Shown: positions 38,598-49,489 of the stretch, piece after piece
How positions within the stretch are numbered: the stretch's first letter is position 1
How the letters are laid out: every line of letters starts with the position of its first letter
Origin: Nostoc sp. TCL26-01
GTDB lineage: Bacteria; Cyanobacteriota; Cyanobacteriia; Cyanobacteriales; Nostocaceae
Assembly: GCF_013393945.1 (NCBI RefSeq)
Contig: NZ_CP040297.1
Coordinates: 3,380,001-3,444,000, forward strand
Length of the DNA: 64,000 nucleotides
Reading direction: 5' to 3'
The notes under the pieces: generated by a model
The model's input: the letters and a program-made list of their open reading frames with translations, nothing else
What the model was told of the DNA's origin: nothing
Databases searched by the model: none
Position numbers and translations under genes: made by a program

Positions 38598-38798
38598 TTA
38601 CCGAGATTCAGTCCCTTGATTAGGACTACCAGCTACATTATCTTCCCCTGCTGATTCTGGTTTAGCTGTCTGTCTAGCATCAGACTCAGCAGCAGTACCA
38701 GTTTTGCGAATTTCTTCGTCTAAAGGAGTTTGATAACCACCAGATGCAGTAGCAGTCTTATCTTGAGTGTTTGGTTTTTGTTTCTTTTCTTCAGACAT
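38598..38798 (-). CDS. Small hydrophilic hypothetical protein (66 residues)
   Basis: A 66-residue, Lys/Glu/Thr/Ala/Gly-rich protein beginning MSEEKKQKPN and lacking hydrophobic segments and Cys/Trp, so probably intrinsically disordered. Composition resembles small stress-related disordered proteins of filamentous cyanobacteria and the 135-residue protein at 46643. The ATG at 38798 is preceded by GAAAGGA (complement near 38810), a good ribosome site. Function unknown. Confidence 0.7.
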   Translation of the reverse strand: MSEEKKQKPNTQDKTATASGGYQTPLDEEIRKTGTAAESDARQTAKPESAGEDNVAGSPNQGTESR

Positions 38799-39012
38799 AG
38801 CTATAAAATCCTTTCTTTATGTTCGAGGCTATTTTAGAAAAATATTACTAGTGATTTTATCTATCTAAAATCTAGTTATTGCTGACTGATAACTCTATCG
38901 GAAGTATTGTTTAGGAATATTTATCTATGCTTCCATAAAATCATCAAAACAGCAGATTTAGCAAACAAATCTAGCTAGAGAATTAATTTCAGCAACTCAT
39001 CAAGTGTGCCTT

Positions 39013-39483
39013 ATGAAAGCAAATAATTTCTCATTACCATCTGAATATACAATTCGTCCAGCATCTTCTAATGATCTCTGGTCAATTCGCTACTTAGTAT
39101 TTTCTGCCATACTAGACCCCACCCAATTACATTGGCAACAATTCTGGATAATTGAATGCCAAAATAAAATAGTAGCTTGTGGACAACTACGTAACTTTTA
39201 TCAAGCACAAGAACTTGGTAGTTTAGTCGTTAAACCAGCTTGGAGAGGTAGAGGTTTAGCTACTTTTTTGATACAACATCTCATCCACACCGCAACACAA
39301 CCACTTTATCTCGAATGTCTCGGCGAACGTTTAGCACAGTTCTATCAACGCTTTGGCTTCGTAGCCACTAACTTTGAAGATTTGCCAAACTCACTCCAGA
39401 AGAAATTCAAATTTACTCATCTAGCTCAAAAGTTCGGCAAACTCCCCGTAGTGTTTATGCAGCATCATGATTTTAGATCCTAG
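39013..39483 (+). CDS. GNAT-family N-acetyltransferase
   Basis: 156 residues from the ATG at 39013; a GTG at 39004 is possible. The acetyl-CoA loop LVVKPAWRGRGLATFLIQHLI is the GNAT motif A, followed by LYLECLGERLAQFYQRFGFVA (motif B). The acceptor is unknown. It is monocistronic, just upstream of the CRISPR leader region. Confidence 0.9.
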   Translation: MKANNFSLPSEYTIRPASSNDLWSIRYLVFSAILDPTQLHWQQFWIIECQNKIVACGQLRNFYQAQELGSLVVKPAWRGRGLATFLIQHLIHTATQPLYLECLGERLAQFYQRFGFVATNFEDLPNSLQKKFKFTHLAQKFGKLPVVFMQHHDFRS

Positions 39484-39529
39484 TATGAGAGTGGTATGCG
39501 ATCGCCACAACACCAAACCATTCACAAAT

Positions 39530-39779
39530 TTGCGTCAACCACTAGATGTTTTTCACAAAAGCCAAATATAGCGCCTGAATCGCTTATCCTATCTAACTTT
39601 TAACCATTTATCCTCAAATCGAGGTTGACGCAATCTCTCAAATTTCCACCCAGCACACGTTTTCAGCTTTTTTCACCATCTTGCTCTTGACACCCCATTG
39701 TCTAAAAAGCTATCTTAGCTCCAGATTCACACAACCGCACCTTGAAAATCAAATACACCAATACCTTCCATACTGGGCT
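39530..39779 (+). promoter_or_regulatory. CRISPR leader with 11-bp inverted repeat and promoter
   Basis: TTGCGTCAACC (39530-39540) and GGTTGACGCAA (39623-39633) form a perfect 11-bp inverted repeat. Further down, TTGACA (39687-39692) and CTATCT (39710-39715) with 17-bp spacing make a plausible promoter about 60 bp before the first repeat. The leader side is set by the degenerate last repeat at the other end of the array. Confidence 0.6.
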
Positions 39780-40100
39780 GTTGCAACTTAATAAAATCCC
39801 TATTAGGGATTGAAACAAGGAACTATCGCGCCTCACATTTGGCATTACCAGGTTGCAACTTAATAAAATCCCTATTAGGGATTGAAACGATTAGTATACT
39901 TGTCCCCGTGAGGGTATTTGGTTGCAACTTAATAAAATCCCTATTAGGGATTGAAACGAAAATAATGTAGAAGAAAAGATTCAATATACTCGTTGCAACT
40001 TAATAAAATCCCTATTAGGGATTGAAACGAGCAAAACATGGGGCTAGTCCACATGGTCGCTCAGTTGCAACTTAATAAAATCCCTATTAGGGATTAAAAT
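39780..40100 (+). CRISPR. CRISPR array, 5 repeats / 4 spacers
   Basis: The 37-bp repeat begins GTTGCAACTTAATAAAATCC and ends TAGGGATTGAAAC, with the internal palindrome AATCCCTATTAGGGATT. Repeats are at 39780-39816, 39852-39888, 39921-39957, 39992-40028 and 40064-40100. Spacers are 35, 32, 34 and 35 bp. The first four repeats are identical; the fifth ends GATTAAAAT, marking the distal (trailer) end, so transcription is on the plus strand. No cas genes are present within the window, so processing would depend on a cas locus elsewhere. Confidence 0.97.
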
Positions 40101-40113
40101 AATAGCTTCTGGT

Positions 40114-40362
40114 TCAAATGCAACTTTTTTCATATTCATCTAAATCAACATAAATTAAATTTCCTGCTTTGACATTTTCTACAGCTTTGAACAGACGTTC
40201 TTTGTTAGCGGCTGATTTTAGAAGATAATTAGTCTCATCTTCATTTGAGGTTTCCACTAGTACAATGACTTCGACAACTGTTCCTTCTGGTATTTCAGTT
40301 GCCAACAGTTCAATTTTGCCATCTTTTCCCACAATTGCTTTTTGTTTAATCCCACTAATCAT
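40114..40362 (-). CDS. Small antitoxin-like protein (82 residues)
   Basis: 82 residues starting MISGIKQKAIVGKDGKIEL, a strand-rich N-terminus like AbrB/Phd-type cyanobacterial antitoxins. A C-terminal segment follows (NKERLFKAVENVKAGNLIYVDLDEYE) of the type found in Phd/YefM/RelB-like antitoxins. No toxin gene is adjacent; a DUF2442 gene lies 118 bp upstream on the same strand. The 3' end reaches to within 14 bp of the last CRISPR repeat. Confidence 0.65.
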   Translation of the reverse strand: MISGIKQKAIVGKDGKIELLATEIPEGTVVEVIVLVETSNEDETNYLLKSAANKERLFKAVENVKAGNLIYVDLDEYEKSCI

Positions 40363-40479
40363 AGTTTTTATTCACTTCTAGGTTACTCAAATTGAAATAT
40401 ACAAACTATTGTGACTCTATTTGACTGATATCATACTTGGAGCGATCGCTCTCTTTCTCCTAATATATTATCTAGAGTT

Positions 40480-40764
40480 TCAACTGCAACTTTTTTCATA
40501 GTTACGATATGTAGGAATAGGTTGCTTAGTGACGACAGCATAAAGAACATCTGGATCTAAATCTGCGCCACTATCCCAGTGAATTGTCCCCCATTCATCA
40601 TTAAGTTTAACAGTTCTAAAATATTCTAAATCTTCTAAAGGTGCAAAAATTCCCGTAAATTCAATTAACTGTTTAACATCAACAATACCTGCTTGTCCAT
40701 CTTCAAACTTTAAATAGAGTTGATGGTTATCTTGAGCAATCACTTCTATAATATCTTTGAGCAT
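40480..40764 (-). CDS. DUF2442 family protein
   Basis: 94 residues. The pattern LYLKFEDGQAGIVDVKQL, then DLEYFRTVKLNDEWGTIHW and GADLDPDVLY is characteristic of DUF2442. These proteins are often next to DUF4160 genes in toxin-antitoxin-like pairs; no DUF4160 gene is here. The C-terminal residues (YEKSC) and the DNA of the 3' end are shared with the neighbouring 82-residue gene, hinting at recombination between the two 3' ends. Confidence 0.88.
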   Translation of the reverse strand: MLKDIIEVIAQDNHQLYLKFEDGQAGIVDVKQLIEFTGIFAPLEDLEYFRTVKLNDEWGTIHWDSGADLDPDVLYAVVTKQPIPTYRNYEKSCS

Positions 40765-40821
40765 AATTATAACTATAACTTTCTTTGATTCGTGCGATCG
40801 ATTATCTAGTTAACATCACAC

Positions 40822-40848
40822 AAAAAAAGGCGAACCCAAAAGTTCGCC
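40822..40848 (-). terminator. Intrinsic terminator of the chlLN operon
   Basis: On the minus strand GGCGAAC-loop-GTTCGCC is followed by seven T residues (complement 40822-40828). It lies 31 bp after the chlN stop codon, a textbook rho-independent terminator. Confidence 0.92.
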
Positions 40849-40878
40849 CTAATCATGATTTTTACTCAATCAAAAAAT

Positions 40879-42469
<1,591 letters not shown>

Positions 42470-43228
42470 TTAAGCATTGGGAAAGAGGCGAGCAATTTCT
42501 GATTCATCAAAAACGCCAGCAGGCAATTCTTCCCCTAAAAAGTCGTTATTTTCGTCACCCTTTTGTAAGGATGTTTCATCACCCCAAACATCAGATAACA
42601 CGTCACTAAACGCATTCTCATCTGGGGTATTCAATTCACTAAGAATTTGTTCTTCCAGTTTTTCAGCTGATGCGGTTGCATCTGCAAAGGAAGTATCACT
42701 AAAATCTTCTGTTTCAGTTGCCGATTCTGCCTGGAAACGATCTCTTATTTGAATTTCTTCGGTGACAACCAGATCAGCTAAACCATTCAAGCTTGAGTTC
42801 GATGGGTTAACAATTAAGGTTTCATGTTCAACATCTAACCCAAAGCCATTGGTATCAGAAATTGCCAAAGTTTCATCATCAATATTTTCCTCAACTCCAG
42901 TTGTCACATCGTATTGCTGTTTTTCTGGTTCGGCTGGAGGAATTGAATAATTACCAAGAGCAATATCTGGGTCAAAATTTAACTCCAGTACTTCAATTAA
43001 GGTATCGGCATCAGGATTGAGTTTAGCGAAGGGAAACATCAGCTGGGCTAATTTTGGCTCCAGCGCGTTCACTACGCCCAGGATGAGGTAGGATGATGGT
43101 CGCTTACCACCGTCGGGTGTGTAGACTGATTCTACCTCCATGTGGAGTTTAATCCAGTCCCGGTTGGCTTGGAAAAATTGCAACCACTTCTGCCTAATTG
43201 AATCTGTGAAGCTACTAAAAAAAGCCAT
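42470..43228 (-). CDS. DUF5331 protein between chlL and chlN
   Basis: 252 residues from the ATG at 43228, which has GGGGGT six bases upstream; an ATG at 43240 is alternative. The N-terminal ~90 residues (FTDSIRQKWLQFFQANRDWIKLHMEV, SSYLILGVVNALEPKLAQLM) are the conserved DUF5331 part. The rest is acidic, low in conservation and rich in Ser/Glu/Asp. It always sits between chlL and chlN in the Nostoc relatives I can recall, which suggests a link to dark chlorophyll synthesis, but no activity is known. Confidence 0.85.
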   Translation of the reverse strand: MAFFSSFTDSIRQKWLQFFQANRDWIKLHMEVESVYTPDGGKRPSSYLILGVVNALEPKLAQLMFPFAKLNPDADTLIEVLELNFDPDIALGNYSIPPAEPEKQQYDVTTGVEENIDDETLAISDTNGFGLDVEHETLIVNPSNSSLNGLADLVVTEEIQIRDRFQAESATETEDFSDTSFADATASAEKLEEQILSELNTPDENAFSDVLSDVWGDETSLQKGDENNDFLGEELPAGVFDESEIARLFPNA

Positions 43229-43258
43229 GTTGACCCCCATCCTGAAAATTTAGATGAT

Positions 43259-44125
43259 TTATACAATCATCAAGTCTAGTGCCTCTTCAGGATTAGGAAC
43301 CTGTGGTTTACCCGGATTTAAATAAAAATCTGATAATAAAGAGAATAATTCTCTATCAGGAGCATCATTGGGTACGACACCTTCAGGACGTGCCAAAATT
43401 TGGTCAGCAATGTTGAGGTAGTAGTCACAAACGTAGTTCAATGATGGATCTGACTCTGCCATTTCAAACAAAGTTTTACCCTTGACACGAGAAACGCGGA
43501 TGTCTTCAATTAATGGCAAGACTTCCAACACAGGCATTGGTACTGCTTCGACGTACTTTTCAATTAAGTCGCGTTTGGAAGTACGGTTGCCAATCAACCC
43601 AGCTAGGCGCAAGGGGTGAGTTCTGGCTTTTTCTCTGACGGAAGCGGCAATCCGATTGGCAGCAAACAAGGCATCAAAACCATTGTCAGTCACAATCATG
43701 CAGTAATCAGCATAGTTGAGGGGTGCAGCAAAACCACCACACACAACGTCACCCAGAACGTCAAACAAGATGACATCGTATTCATCAAAAGCGTTGAGTT
43801 CTTTCAGTAATTTTACTGTTTCACCCACGACATAACCACCACATCCAGCACCCGCAGGTGGACCACCAGCTTCCACACAATCTACACCACCAAAGCCTTT
43901 ATAAATGACATCTTCTGGCCAGACATCTTCGTAGTGATAGTCTTTTTCTTGCAGGGTATCAATAATTGTGGGAATCAAAAATCCAGTCAAGGTGAAGGTG
44001 CTGTCATGTTTCGGATCGCACCCAATTTGCAGCACTTTCTTGCCGCGTTTGGCTAGGGCGACAGATATGTTACAGCTAGTTGTGGATTTGCCTATGCCAC
44101 CTTTTCCGTAGACTGCTAATTTCAC
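43259..44125 (-). CDS. chlL: Light-independent protochlorophyllide reductase iron-sulfur ATP-binding protein
   Basis: 288 residues from the GTG at 44125, which matches the family length; AGAGG is nine bases upstream. The open frame continues to 44182, but that extension is not conserved. NifH-like: P-loop [11 protein letters not shown] at the N-terminus, the cluster cysteines in [14 protein letters not shown] and [15 protein letters not shown], and switch II. The dimer hydrolyses ATP to pass electrons to ChlN-ChlB. First gene of the cluster. Confidence 0.98.
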   Translation of the reverse strand: MKLAVYGKGGIGKSTTSCNISVALAKRGKKVLQIGCDPKHDSTFTLTGFLIPTIIDTLQEKDYHYEDVWPEDVIYKGFGGVDCVEAGGPPAGAGCGGYVVGETVKLLKELNAFDEYDVILFDVLGDVVCGGFAAPLNYADYCMIVTDNGFDALFAANRIAASVREKARTHPLRLAGLIGNRTSKRDLIEKYVEAVPMPVLEVLPLIEDIRVSRVKGKTLFEMAESDPSLNYVCDYYLNIADQILARPEGVVPNDAPDRELFSLLSDFYLNPGKPQVPNPEEALDLMIV

Positions 44126-44655
44126 TGTTATTTGCCTCTTATCGTTTTTTATCAAACTTGTGGCTAAAACATTGGCCTTCACCTAGCCTTAGTTGGCAAT
44201 GTGTGAGGTATGTGATTGTGATTATGGGGAAAATCACTCTGAAAATAAAGGGGGTGCAAAACTGAAAAATCAAGCTAAAAAGCTTTATTTGTTTTTATAA
44301 TCACCATGTTTAACAATTTACAGCTAAAAAGCAAATTTTTTGATTTTAAAAATATATTTTAATAATTTAAAATACTTTTTTTATAAAAAGAGTTACAAAA
44401 GAAAAATAAATAGAATGACCATTTTTCAAAGTTTTTCAACGTTTGTTTGACGGCGATCGCCTACCATATATTCTGAGGTTAGAGGCTATCCGTTAAGACA
44501 GTGATTCCCATGAGAAAACAGGCATTAGAGCAGCAAATTATTCCTAGCCAAAGACAAAAAATCGGGGATCACAGGTAAATTATCTCCCCTTGCACCTGTC
44601 TCTAAACTTGCCTACCTGTAAGATGGGTAGATAGAAAACATAATTTTGTAAAAAA
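44126..44655. other. AT-rich region upstream of chlL
   Basis: 530 bp between chlL and the Trp-rich gene. Very AT-rich around 44260-44440. It must hold the chlL promoter, but I could not choose a -10/-35 pair. A 22-codon ORF at 44510 is too weak to call. Confidence 0.5.
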
Positions 44656-44958
44656 TTATAAATTTTCTAAATATTCAGCTTGGTGACTGGGTGATTCCAG
44701 AGAAAGAGCTAAATCAGCCTCAGTCGCTGCAATTTCCTGTAAAGATTGCCAGCCAGCTTGCCACTGAAAACCATCTTGTAATAACTTAGCATTAATCCAA
44801 AAGCGCACTTGCGGATCACAAGCCGCAACCATCTCCGCATAAACCCACTTACCCTGATTTTTGCGATTCACCACCTGAAAGTGTCGCCAGCCGTCTATTT
44901 TTTTTGTGGCTGTCCACTTGGAACCGACGAGATAGGGAAATTTTGGTTTTTTAGTCAT
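44656..44958 (-). CDS. Small tryptophan-rich protein (TIGR02450 type)
   Basis: 100 residues. The core KWTATKKIDGWRHFQVVNRK, WVYAEMVAACD and the Trp-rich segment FQWQAGWQSLQEI match the small Trp-rich family TIGR02450. No function is established. The ATG is part of an STRR heptamer (ACCAATGACTA in the gene direction) and no Shine-Dalgarno is visible, so the repeat array has replaced the native leader. Confidence 0.85.
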   Translation of the reverse strand: MTKKPKFPYLVGSKWTATKKIDGWRHFQVVNRKNQGKWVYAEMVAACDPQVRFWINAKLLQDGFQWQAGWQSLQEIAATEADLALSLESPSHQAEYLENL

Positions 44959-45275
44959 TGGTCAATAGTCATTGGTCAATAGTCAATAGTCATTGGTCAC
45001 TACTCAGCACTCAGCACTCCCTCACTCCCTCACTTCCTAAAACTACTCATTGGCAAAAGTGAATTAATATGCTGCATCAGTTCTAATTCAATGATAGAGT
45101 GGTGGATATACTCAAAATCAAGCAAAATTAAAGTATGCTTGGCGGTTAGTAGTGAGTAGTCCAGTTGAAATAGGTATTCAGTAAGATTATGCAAGAAATA
45201 GACTGATCTTGTTAACATAATCTTCATATTAACGAGCAGGGTAATTGCCTCATTGGCCAAGGCTAACAAGCAACT

Positions 45276-46121
45276 ATGGCGTTGAACTTACCGAAAATTC
45301 CGGATTGGGTAAAATTAGCTATTAGTTTTTTTGGATCATTACTGATTATTGCTGTTAGTGGTATTGTCGGAAACAGAGCAGATGCGGTTTTTGTTAAAGT
45401 GCTACCCGTGCTGGAAAAGCCACTTTCCCTAAAGCTGTGGGTGGTAACTTTGGTTTTATTAATAACTCTTTGCCCGCTTCTGGTTAGTCTAAGGCACTAT
45501 TATGAAGCTCACCAAATTGCTATCAAGCTGAATAAGCTTGATGAATCCTTACTCAGGTTACTTCCCAAGCTTTCTGTCAATCCAGATATTAACGAGTCCC
45601 TCAAGCGGCTATTTGAGGAATTTATTAGTGGAACCCTTGATCTGCTACAACCTCTAGATGGCTGCGGTATTGCGATTTATGCTCCTGATCCCAGTGATCC
45701 TGACTTTCTGCATACTTGGTGTCAATTAGAGTCACCAAATGAGAGTAAAGAAAAAGCACGTTTTTATATTGGCAATGATCCCCATAAAAAACGAGGAGTA
45801 GCTGCACATACTTTTTTAGACAAGAATCGGCGCATTGTCCACTTGTTCAAGAAAAATGGCGCTTGGCAAGCGGATAGTGACGATTATGTTTTCTTTGCAG
45901 ATAGTCGTAGCCGTCGCCGCTTATCGTATAGAACCTTGATTACTATACCTATCATTGGGGATGCTAAGGATAGTTTAGGTGTTTTATGTCTGTACAGTAA
46001 TAATGTGACAGCTTTTGATTCTACAGCAGTTCAGGATTTATTAATAGCGATCGCTAATCGTTTATCTACGCCAATTCTCTTAGCACGTACATACCAAGTC
46101 CAGCCGGCGGTGATTATTTAA
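45276..46121 (+). CDS. Membrane-anchored GAF-type sensor protein
   Basis: 281 residues. Two hydrophobic segments (about 13-30 and 54-73) anchor the protein. A helical linker (KLNKLDESLLRLLPKL) precedes a GAF-like domain at about 105-270 (GCGIAIYAPDPSDP, LITIPIIGDAKDSLGVLCLYSNN, ALLIAIANRLSTPILLA-type end helix). No kinase, cyclase or HTH output domain follows, so it would signal through a partner or act as a stand-alone sensor. No chromophore Cys motif is obvious. Confidence 0.82.
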   Translation: MALNLPKIPDWVKLAISFFGSLLIIAVSGIVGNRADAVFVKVLPVLEKPLSLKLWVVTLVLLITLCPLLVSLRHYYEAHQIAIKLNKLDESLLRLLPKLSVNPDINESLKRLFEEFISGTLDLLQPLDGCGIAIYAPDPSDPDFLHTWCQLESPNESKEKARFYIGNDPHKKRGVAAHTFLDKNRRIVHLFKKNGAWQADSDDYVFFADSRSRRRLSYRTLITIPIIGDAKDSLGVLCLYSNNVTAFDSTAVQDLLIAIANRLSTPILLARTYQVQPAVII

Positions 46122-46127
46122 GACATA

Positions 46128-46367
46128 CTACTTAATTTTCCGCCGATCTGAACGCAAGGGAGAGATTAAAAATCGCCATAACCTTGGTAGCAGATGATGC
46201 TGGCTAGCTAAACTCAAGGTTACAGAACCATAATCTGTACCATACTTACGTTCAGCTTCTTGTAGCTGAGTTCGGCTCATTTTGCCGGACATATAATCTT
46301 TGGATACTTTCAGAAGAATAGACTGGCGTTCTTCAGCTGTTAAATCACTCTGCCGTAAACTTCTCAT
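46128..46367 (-). CDS. Small hypothetical protein (79 residues)
   Basis: 79 residues. The N-terminal half (SDLTAEERQSILLKVSKDYMSGKMSRTQLQEAERKYG) is a helical, charged segment that could bind nucleic acid or protein. The C-terminal half is basic with a short hydrophobic stretch. It converges on the GAF gene with a 6-bp gap. Family not recognised. Confidence 0.65.
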   Translation of the reverse strand: MRSLRQSDLTAEERQSILLKVSKDYMSGKMSRTQLQEAERKYGTDYGSVTLSLASQHHLLPRLWRFLISPLRSDRRKIK

Positions 46368-46642
46368 CTTTCTACTACTGATATATACAGTATATTGTGT
46401 GTATTAATTGATTTATGCTGGTCTAACTTGACTAGACTAATGTAATAAGAGTGGAATAGTTGAATAAAATACACATTTCAAATTTTATGATATTACCACA
46501 CCACCGCTATCATTATTTTCTGATTCTTACTGAATATTTTAAACTTTGTGCAGACAGTAACAAGTCTGTCAAATTTATGTTAATTTAATGTGATTTAAAT
46601 CCCTAGTTTGCTCTTTTATTTAGGAACAAACTAGGGTGTGGT

Positions 46643-47050
46643 CTAGATAATTCCTGGGCCTCTACCGCGAGTATCGCGCTCTTGTGTTAATTCGCCTTCT
46701 TTATCTTCATTAACTTCGCCTAACTCTTGAACTCGTGCGGCTGTCTCTTCGTCTGCTTCTTCTCTAGCATCACCAGGCACTTCATAATACATTTCTGGTT
46801 CAACAGCGTAGTTATTTAATAAACCTTCTTTATCTACTGTATAACCATCTGTGGTGCGAATGCTGTCTGCGTCTGTTTGGTCATCTGTAGACGCATCTAT
46901 ACCTCTTTGTTCTGTAGGCAGTGTTTTGTATGAATCTCCTTCTCTAGCTTTGCGTGCGGCAGTTTCCGCAGGGACAATTTTTCTATCGTATGTATCTACT
47001 TCTACTCTTTCCGATGAATCGATCGCTTTATTAATTGGTTCATTAGTCAT
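46643..47050 (-). CDS. Acidic hydrophilic hypothetical protein (135 residues)
   Basis: 135 residues from the ATG at 47050, with GAGGAC nine bases upstream; the frame is open further, but the extension looks non-coding. Rich in Glu, Asp, Thr and Arg, no hydrophobic core, ending in DTRGRGPGII, so probably disordered. The paired sequence AETAARKAREGDSY and DEETAARVQELGE hints at two short related helices. Function unknown; it resembles stress-associated disordered proteins of Nostoc. Confidence 0.75.
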   Translation of the reverse strand: MTNEPINKAIDSSERVEVDTYDRKIVPAETAARKAREGDSYKTLPTEQRGIDASTDDQTDADSIRTTDGYTVDKEGLLNNYAVEPEMYYEVPGDAREEADEETAARVQELGEVNEDKEGELTQERDTRGRGPGII

Positions 47051-47174
47051 AAACGTTGTCCTCGTTAAAAAATCTGTTAAAACTTCGAGAACTAGATTAT
47101 GCTTTTTAGAATTATCAATCAACTATCCTGAGTAGTGGTTAAATCGGTGAATATCTCTCTTTTTTTCTGTCTTT

Positions 47175-47330
47175 AGAGGGTGTTTGAAAAGTTTCAGTAG
47201 GTATAGAAATGTCATTCTGACTGGAGCAGAGCGTCAGGAAGAATCTAGGTTTTGTGGCATATACCGAGATGTTTCATTCCGCTACGCTGCATTCAACATG
47301 ACAAAGAAACAGACTTTTCAAACGTCCTCT
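47175..47330. mobile_element. MITE-like element (156 bp, terminal inverted repeats)
   Basis: The left end AGAGGGTGTTTGAAAAGT and the inverse right end AGAGGACGTTTGAAAAGT are terminal inverted repeats agreeing at 16 of 18 positions. No ORF lies inside, and the interior holds TTCATTCCGCTACGCTGCATTC. Target duplication is unclear. The size and ends are those of a non-autonomous transposon derivative. Confidence 0.7.
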
Positions 47331-47416
47331 TAGATATATCTAGACCAATTACCGAGAATAGTTTGATATGTAGCCTATTGCCTGACTATGACAAAGTGCT
47401 TTTGAATACAGAGCAA

Positions 47417-49489
47417 TTACCAATCGCGTTCAACCTCAATCACCTCAGTATACTCAAACTCATTTGGGCTTTGCTTGACTAAAGAATACATTTCTCCACC
47501 TAATTCAATAAAATCTTGTTCGCAATCTGGCTTAGAAGAGTAATAAGTAAGTACGTATTCTCTACCAATTCTATCGCTCATTTCTACTTCCACCTCACCC
47601 CGCCATTGAGTTTTTGTAACTAAAACTATTAACTGATTAGCTAATTGGGGTAATGTCTGAGCTATGTGACGGCGATAGGTTTCATCTAAACTACCAAATG
47701 GTGAATCCATCACAATGGGGAAAGTACTGCTATCGGGTACAGTTAAAATTTTGCGTTTTTCACTCCATTCTCGGACTTTATCAATAATACTGGCAATGAA
47801 TGACAAACTCAGAATTTGATTTTCTCCGGTGGAGGCGGCAACTGGTGCTTCTATACCTGATGTGTTTTCTACTAGAGTGAGTTCGTATTTATCACTAATT
47901 TTAGGTATATATGGGGCAAAAGCAATGGTACTAAATATTTCTTGTAATCGTTTTTCTAATTGCAAGCGGAACTGTTTTTCTTGACGATTTCTCACTTCTG
48001 TTAATCTTTCAATAGCATCTTGTGTGGTATTAATTCTTCTTTGTGCTAGGATTTGCTTTTCCTCATTGAGTTTTTGTTTAGCTATCTGCTTACATAGAGT
48101 ATCGATATCAGTCTTGAGATGGAGAATTTGTTGCTGATTTGCACCTTGCTCCCTATTTAATTCATCAATTTTACTTTCAATTTCATCTAGGCGTTTTTGC
48201 AAACTACTAATTTCTTCATTGGCATCTTTGCGTAAGCGTTCTTGAATACTATCTAATTCGGTTTCTATTTGTGATATGTTTTGACGTAATTGGTTAATTC
48301 TCGCTTGTTCTCTGTCTACTTCTTCCCAAAATACCATTGCTTGTTTGTCAATTTCATCTACTTGTGCGCTCATGCGAATTGCTGTTTCTTCAACAACTGA
48401 GGAACCTGCTGTATTTAACCAAAGACTGACGTTTGTATGGGCATGGCTACCCGTATTTAATTTTGCACCACAAATACAGCGTTGAGAATTTAATAATTCA
48501 TGAATAAATTCCCGTGAAATTCCCGTAGTTAATTCACCTTGTTGCTTTAAGTTATGCAGAATTGTGCGAAATTGGGTTGTAGTATCTGGCAGTAATACGG
48601 TATAACCACGGGAGGAAATAATTTTTTTCAGCGCTTCTCTAGTTTGTCGTAGACTTTCTTGATTGGCAGTTTTCTGATTTTCTAGTTCTTGTCGTCTTTG
48701 TTGTAGTTCTTTAGCTGCGCTCAGTTCTTGTAAACGATTACTTGTTTCTTTTTTAAAAGTCTGTTGATATTCTAATTCTTGTTTAATTTCTGTTTGTCTA
48801 GTATTAATTCTGGAGTTCTCTTGTTCTAGTTTGTCTTGTTCTCGCAACAGCTGTTTAATTTCTGAATCTCCAATAGTTTTTAGTTCATTTTCTAGGCTTT
48901 TCTTGGCTTCTGTTAAGTGTTTAATAGAACGGTTGATGACTTCTACGCCTAAAAATATTTTGGTTGCTTCCGCAATTTCGGCTTTTTTATCAGAACGAAC
49001 GATTTCTTCGATTCGCTCACCATCAAAGAAAAAGTATTGATGTAAACTGAGGGGAAGAATTTGTCCAATAATTTCTTCTGGTTGTTGGAGAGGAAAATAC
49101 CATCTACCATCATCTCCGGCTACTTGCATGAGTAATTCTGTCTTACCCACAGCAAAATCGGTTTTATTTTTATAACCCCGACATTGGCGTTTTAGGTTGT
49201 AGCGTTTACCTTCGTGTTCCCAGTTGATTTCTACCCAACATTCTACAGCTTGTCCGGGTGTAGCTTCAGCGATCGCTCGTTTATTGACTATTTGTTCTGT
49301 GGAGGCAAATGCTGCACTGAATTTCTCATATAATGCCCAGGTAAAAGCATTGAGTAAACTAGTCTTCCCCGCTCCATTATTACCATGAATCACGGTAGTG
49401 TTGAGTACATCACCGCCAGCGATCGCTATCTCCGGTGTTCTACCATAAAAAGAGCGAAAATTACACAATTTAATAGCAGTCAATTTCAT
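47417..49489 (-). CDS. dndD: DndD-like SMC-type ATPase
   Basis: 690 residues. N-terminal ATPase half with Walker A GNNGAGKTSLLNAF (~36-49) and FFFDGERIEEI. A long coiled coil with a zinc-hook-like CICGAKL at its centre (~345) follows, then the C-terminal half with the signature STGENQILSLSFIASI and Walker B FPIVMDSPFGSLD. This layout and size match DndD, the ATPase of the DNA phosphorothioation (Dnd) system. The partners DndC (sulfur transferase) and DndE are absent from the window; a 57-residue ORF overlaps its start and a Dnd-type restriction helicase follows on the same strand upstream. Confidence 0.85.
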   Translation of the reverse strand: MKLTAIKLCNFRSFYGRTPEIAIAGGDVLNTTVIHGNNGAGKTSLLNAFTWALYEKFSAAFASTEQIVNKRAIAEATPGQAVECWVEINWEHEGKRYNLKRQCRGYKNKTDFAVGKTELLMQVAGDDGRWYFPLQQPEEIIGQILPLSLHQYFFFDGERIEEIVRSDKKAEIAEATKIFLGVEVINRSIKHLTEAKKSLENELKTIGDSEIKQLLREQDKLEQENSRINTRQTEIKQELEYQQTFKKETSNRLQELSAAKELQQRRQELENQKTANQESLRQTREALKKIISSRGYTVLLPDTTTQFRTILHNLKQQGELTTGISREFIHELLNSQRCICGAKLNTGSHAHTNVSLWLNTAGSSVVEETAIRMSAQVDEIDKQAMVFWEEVDREQARINQLRQNISQIETELDSIQERLRKDANEEISSLQKRLDEIESKIDELNREQGANQQQILHLKTDIDTLCKQIAKQKLNEEKQILAQRRINTTQDAIERLTEVRNRQEKQFRLQLEKRLQEIFSTIAFAPYIPKISDKYELTLVENTSGIEAPVAASTGENQILSLSFIASIIDKVREWSEKRKILTVPDSSTFPIVMDSPFGSLDETYRRHIAQTLPQLANQLIVLVTKTQWRGEVEVEMSDRIGREYVLTYYSSKPDCEQDFIELGGEMYSLVKQSPNEFEYTEVIEVERDW

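Noticed and set aside
44510..44578. 22-codon ORF upstream of chlL
   Set aside because: Too short, no recognised small membrane protein, and no conserved context.
45030..45269. 79-codon minus-strand ORF upstream of the GAF gene
   Set aside because: Ends in STRR repeats and occupies the probable promoter of the GAF gene; composition is not protein-like.
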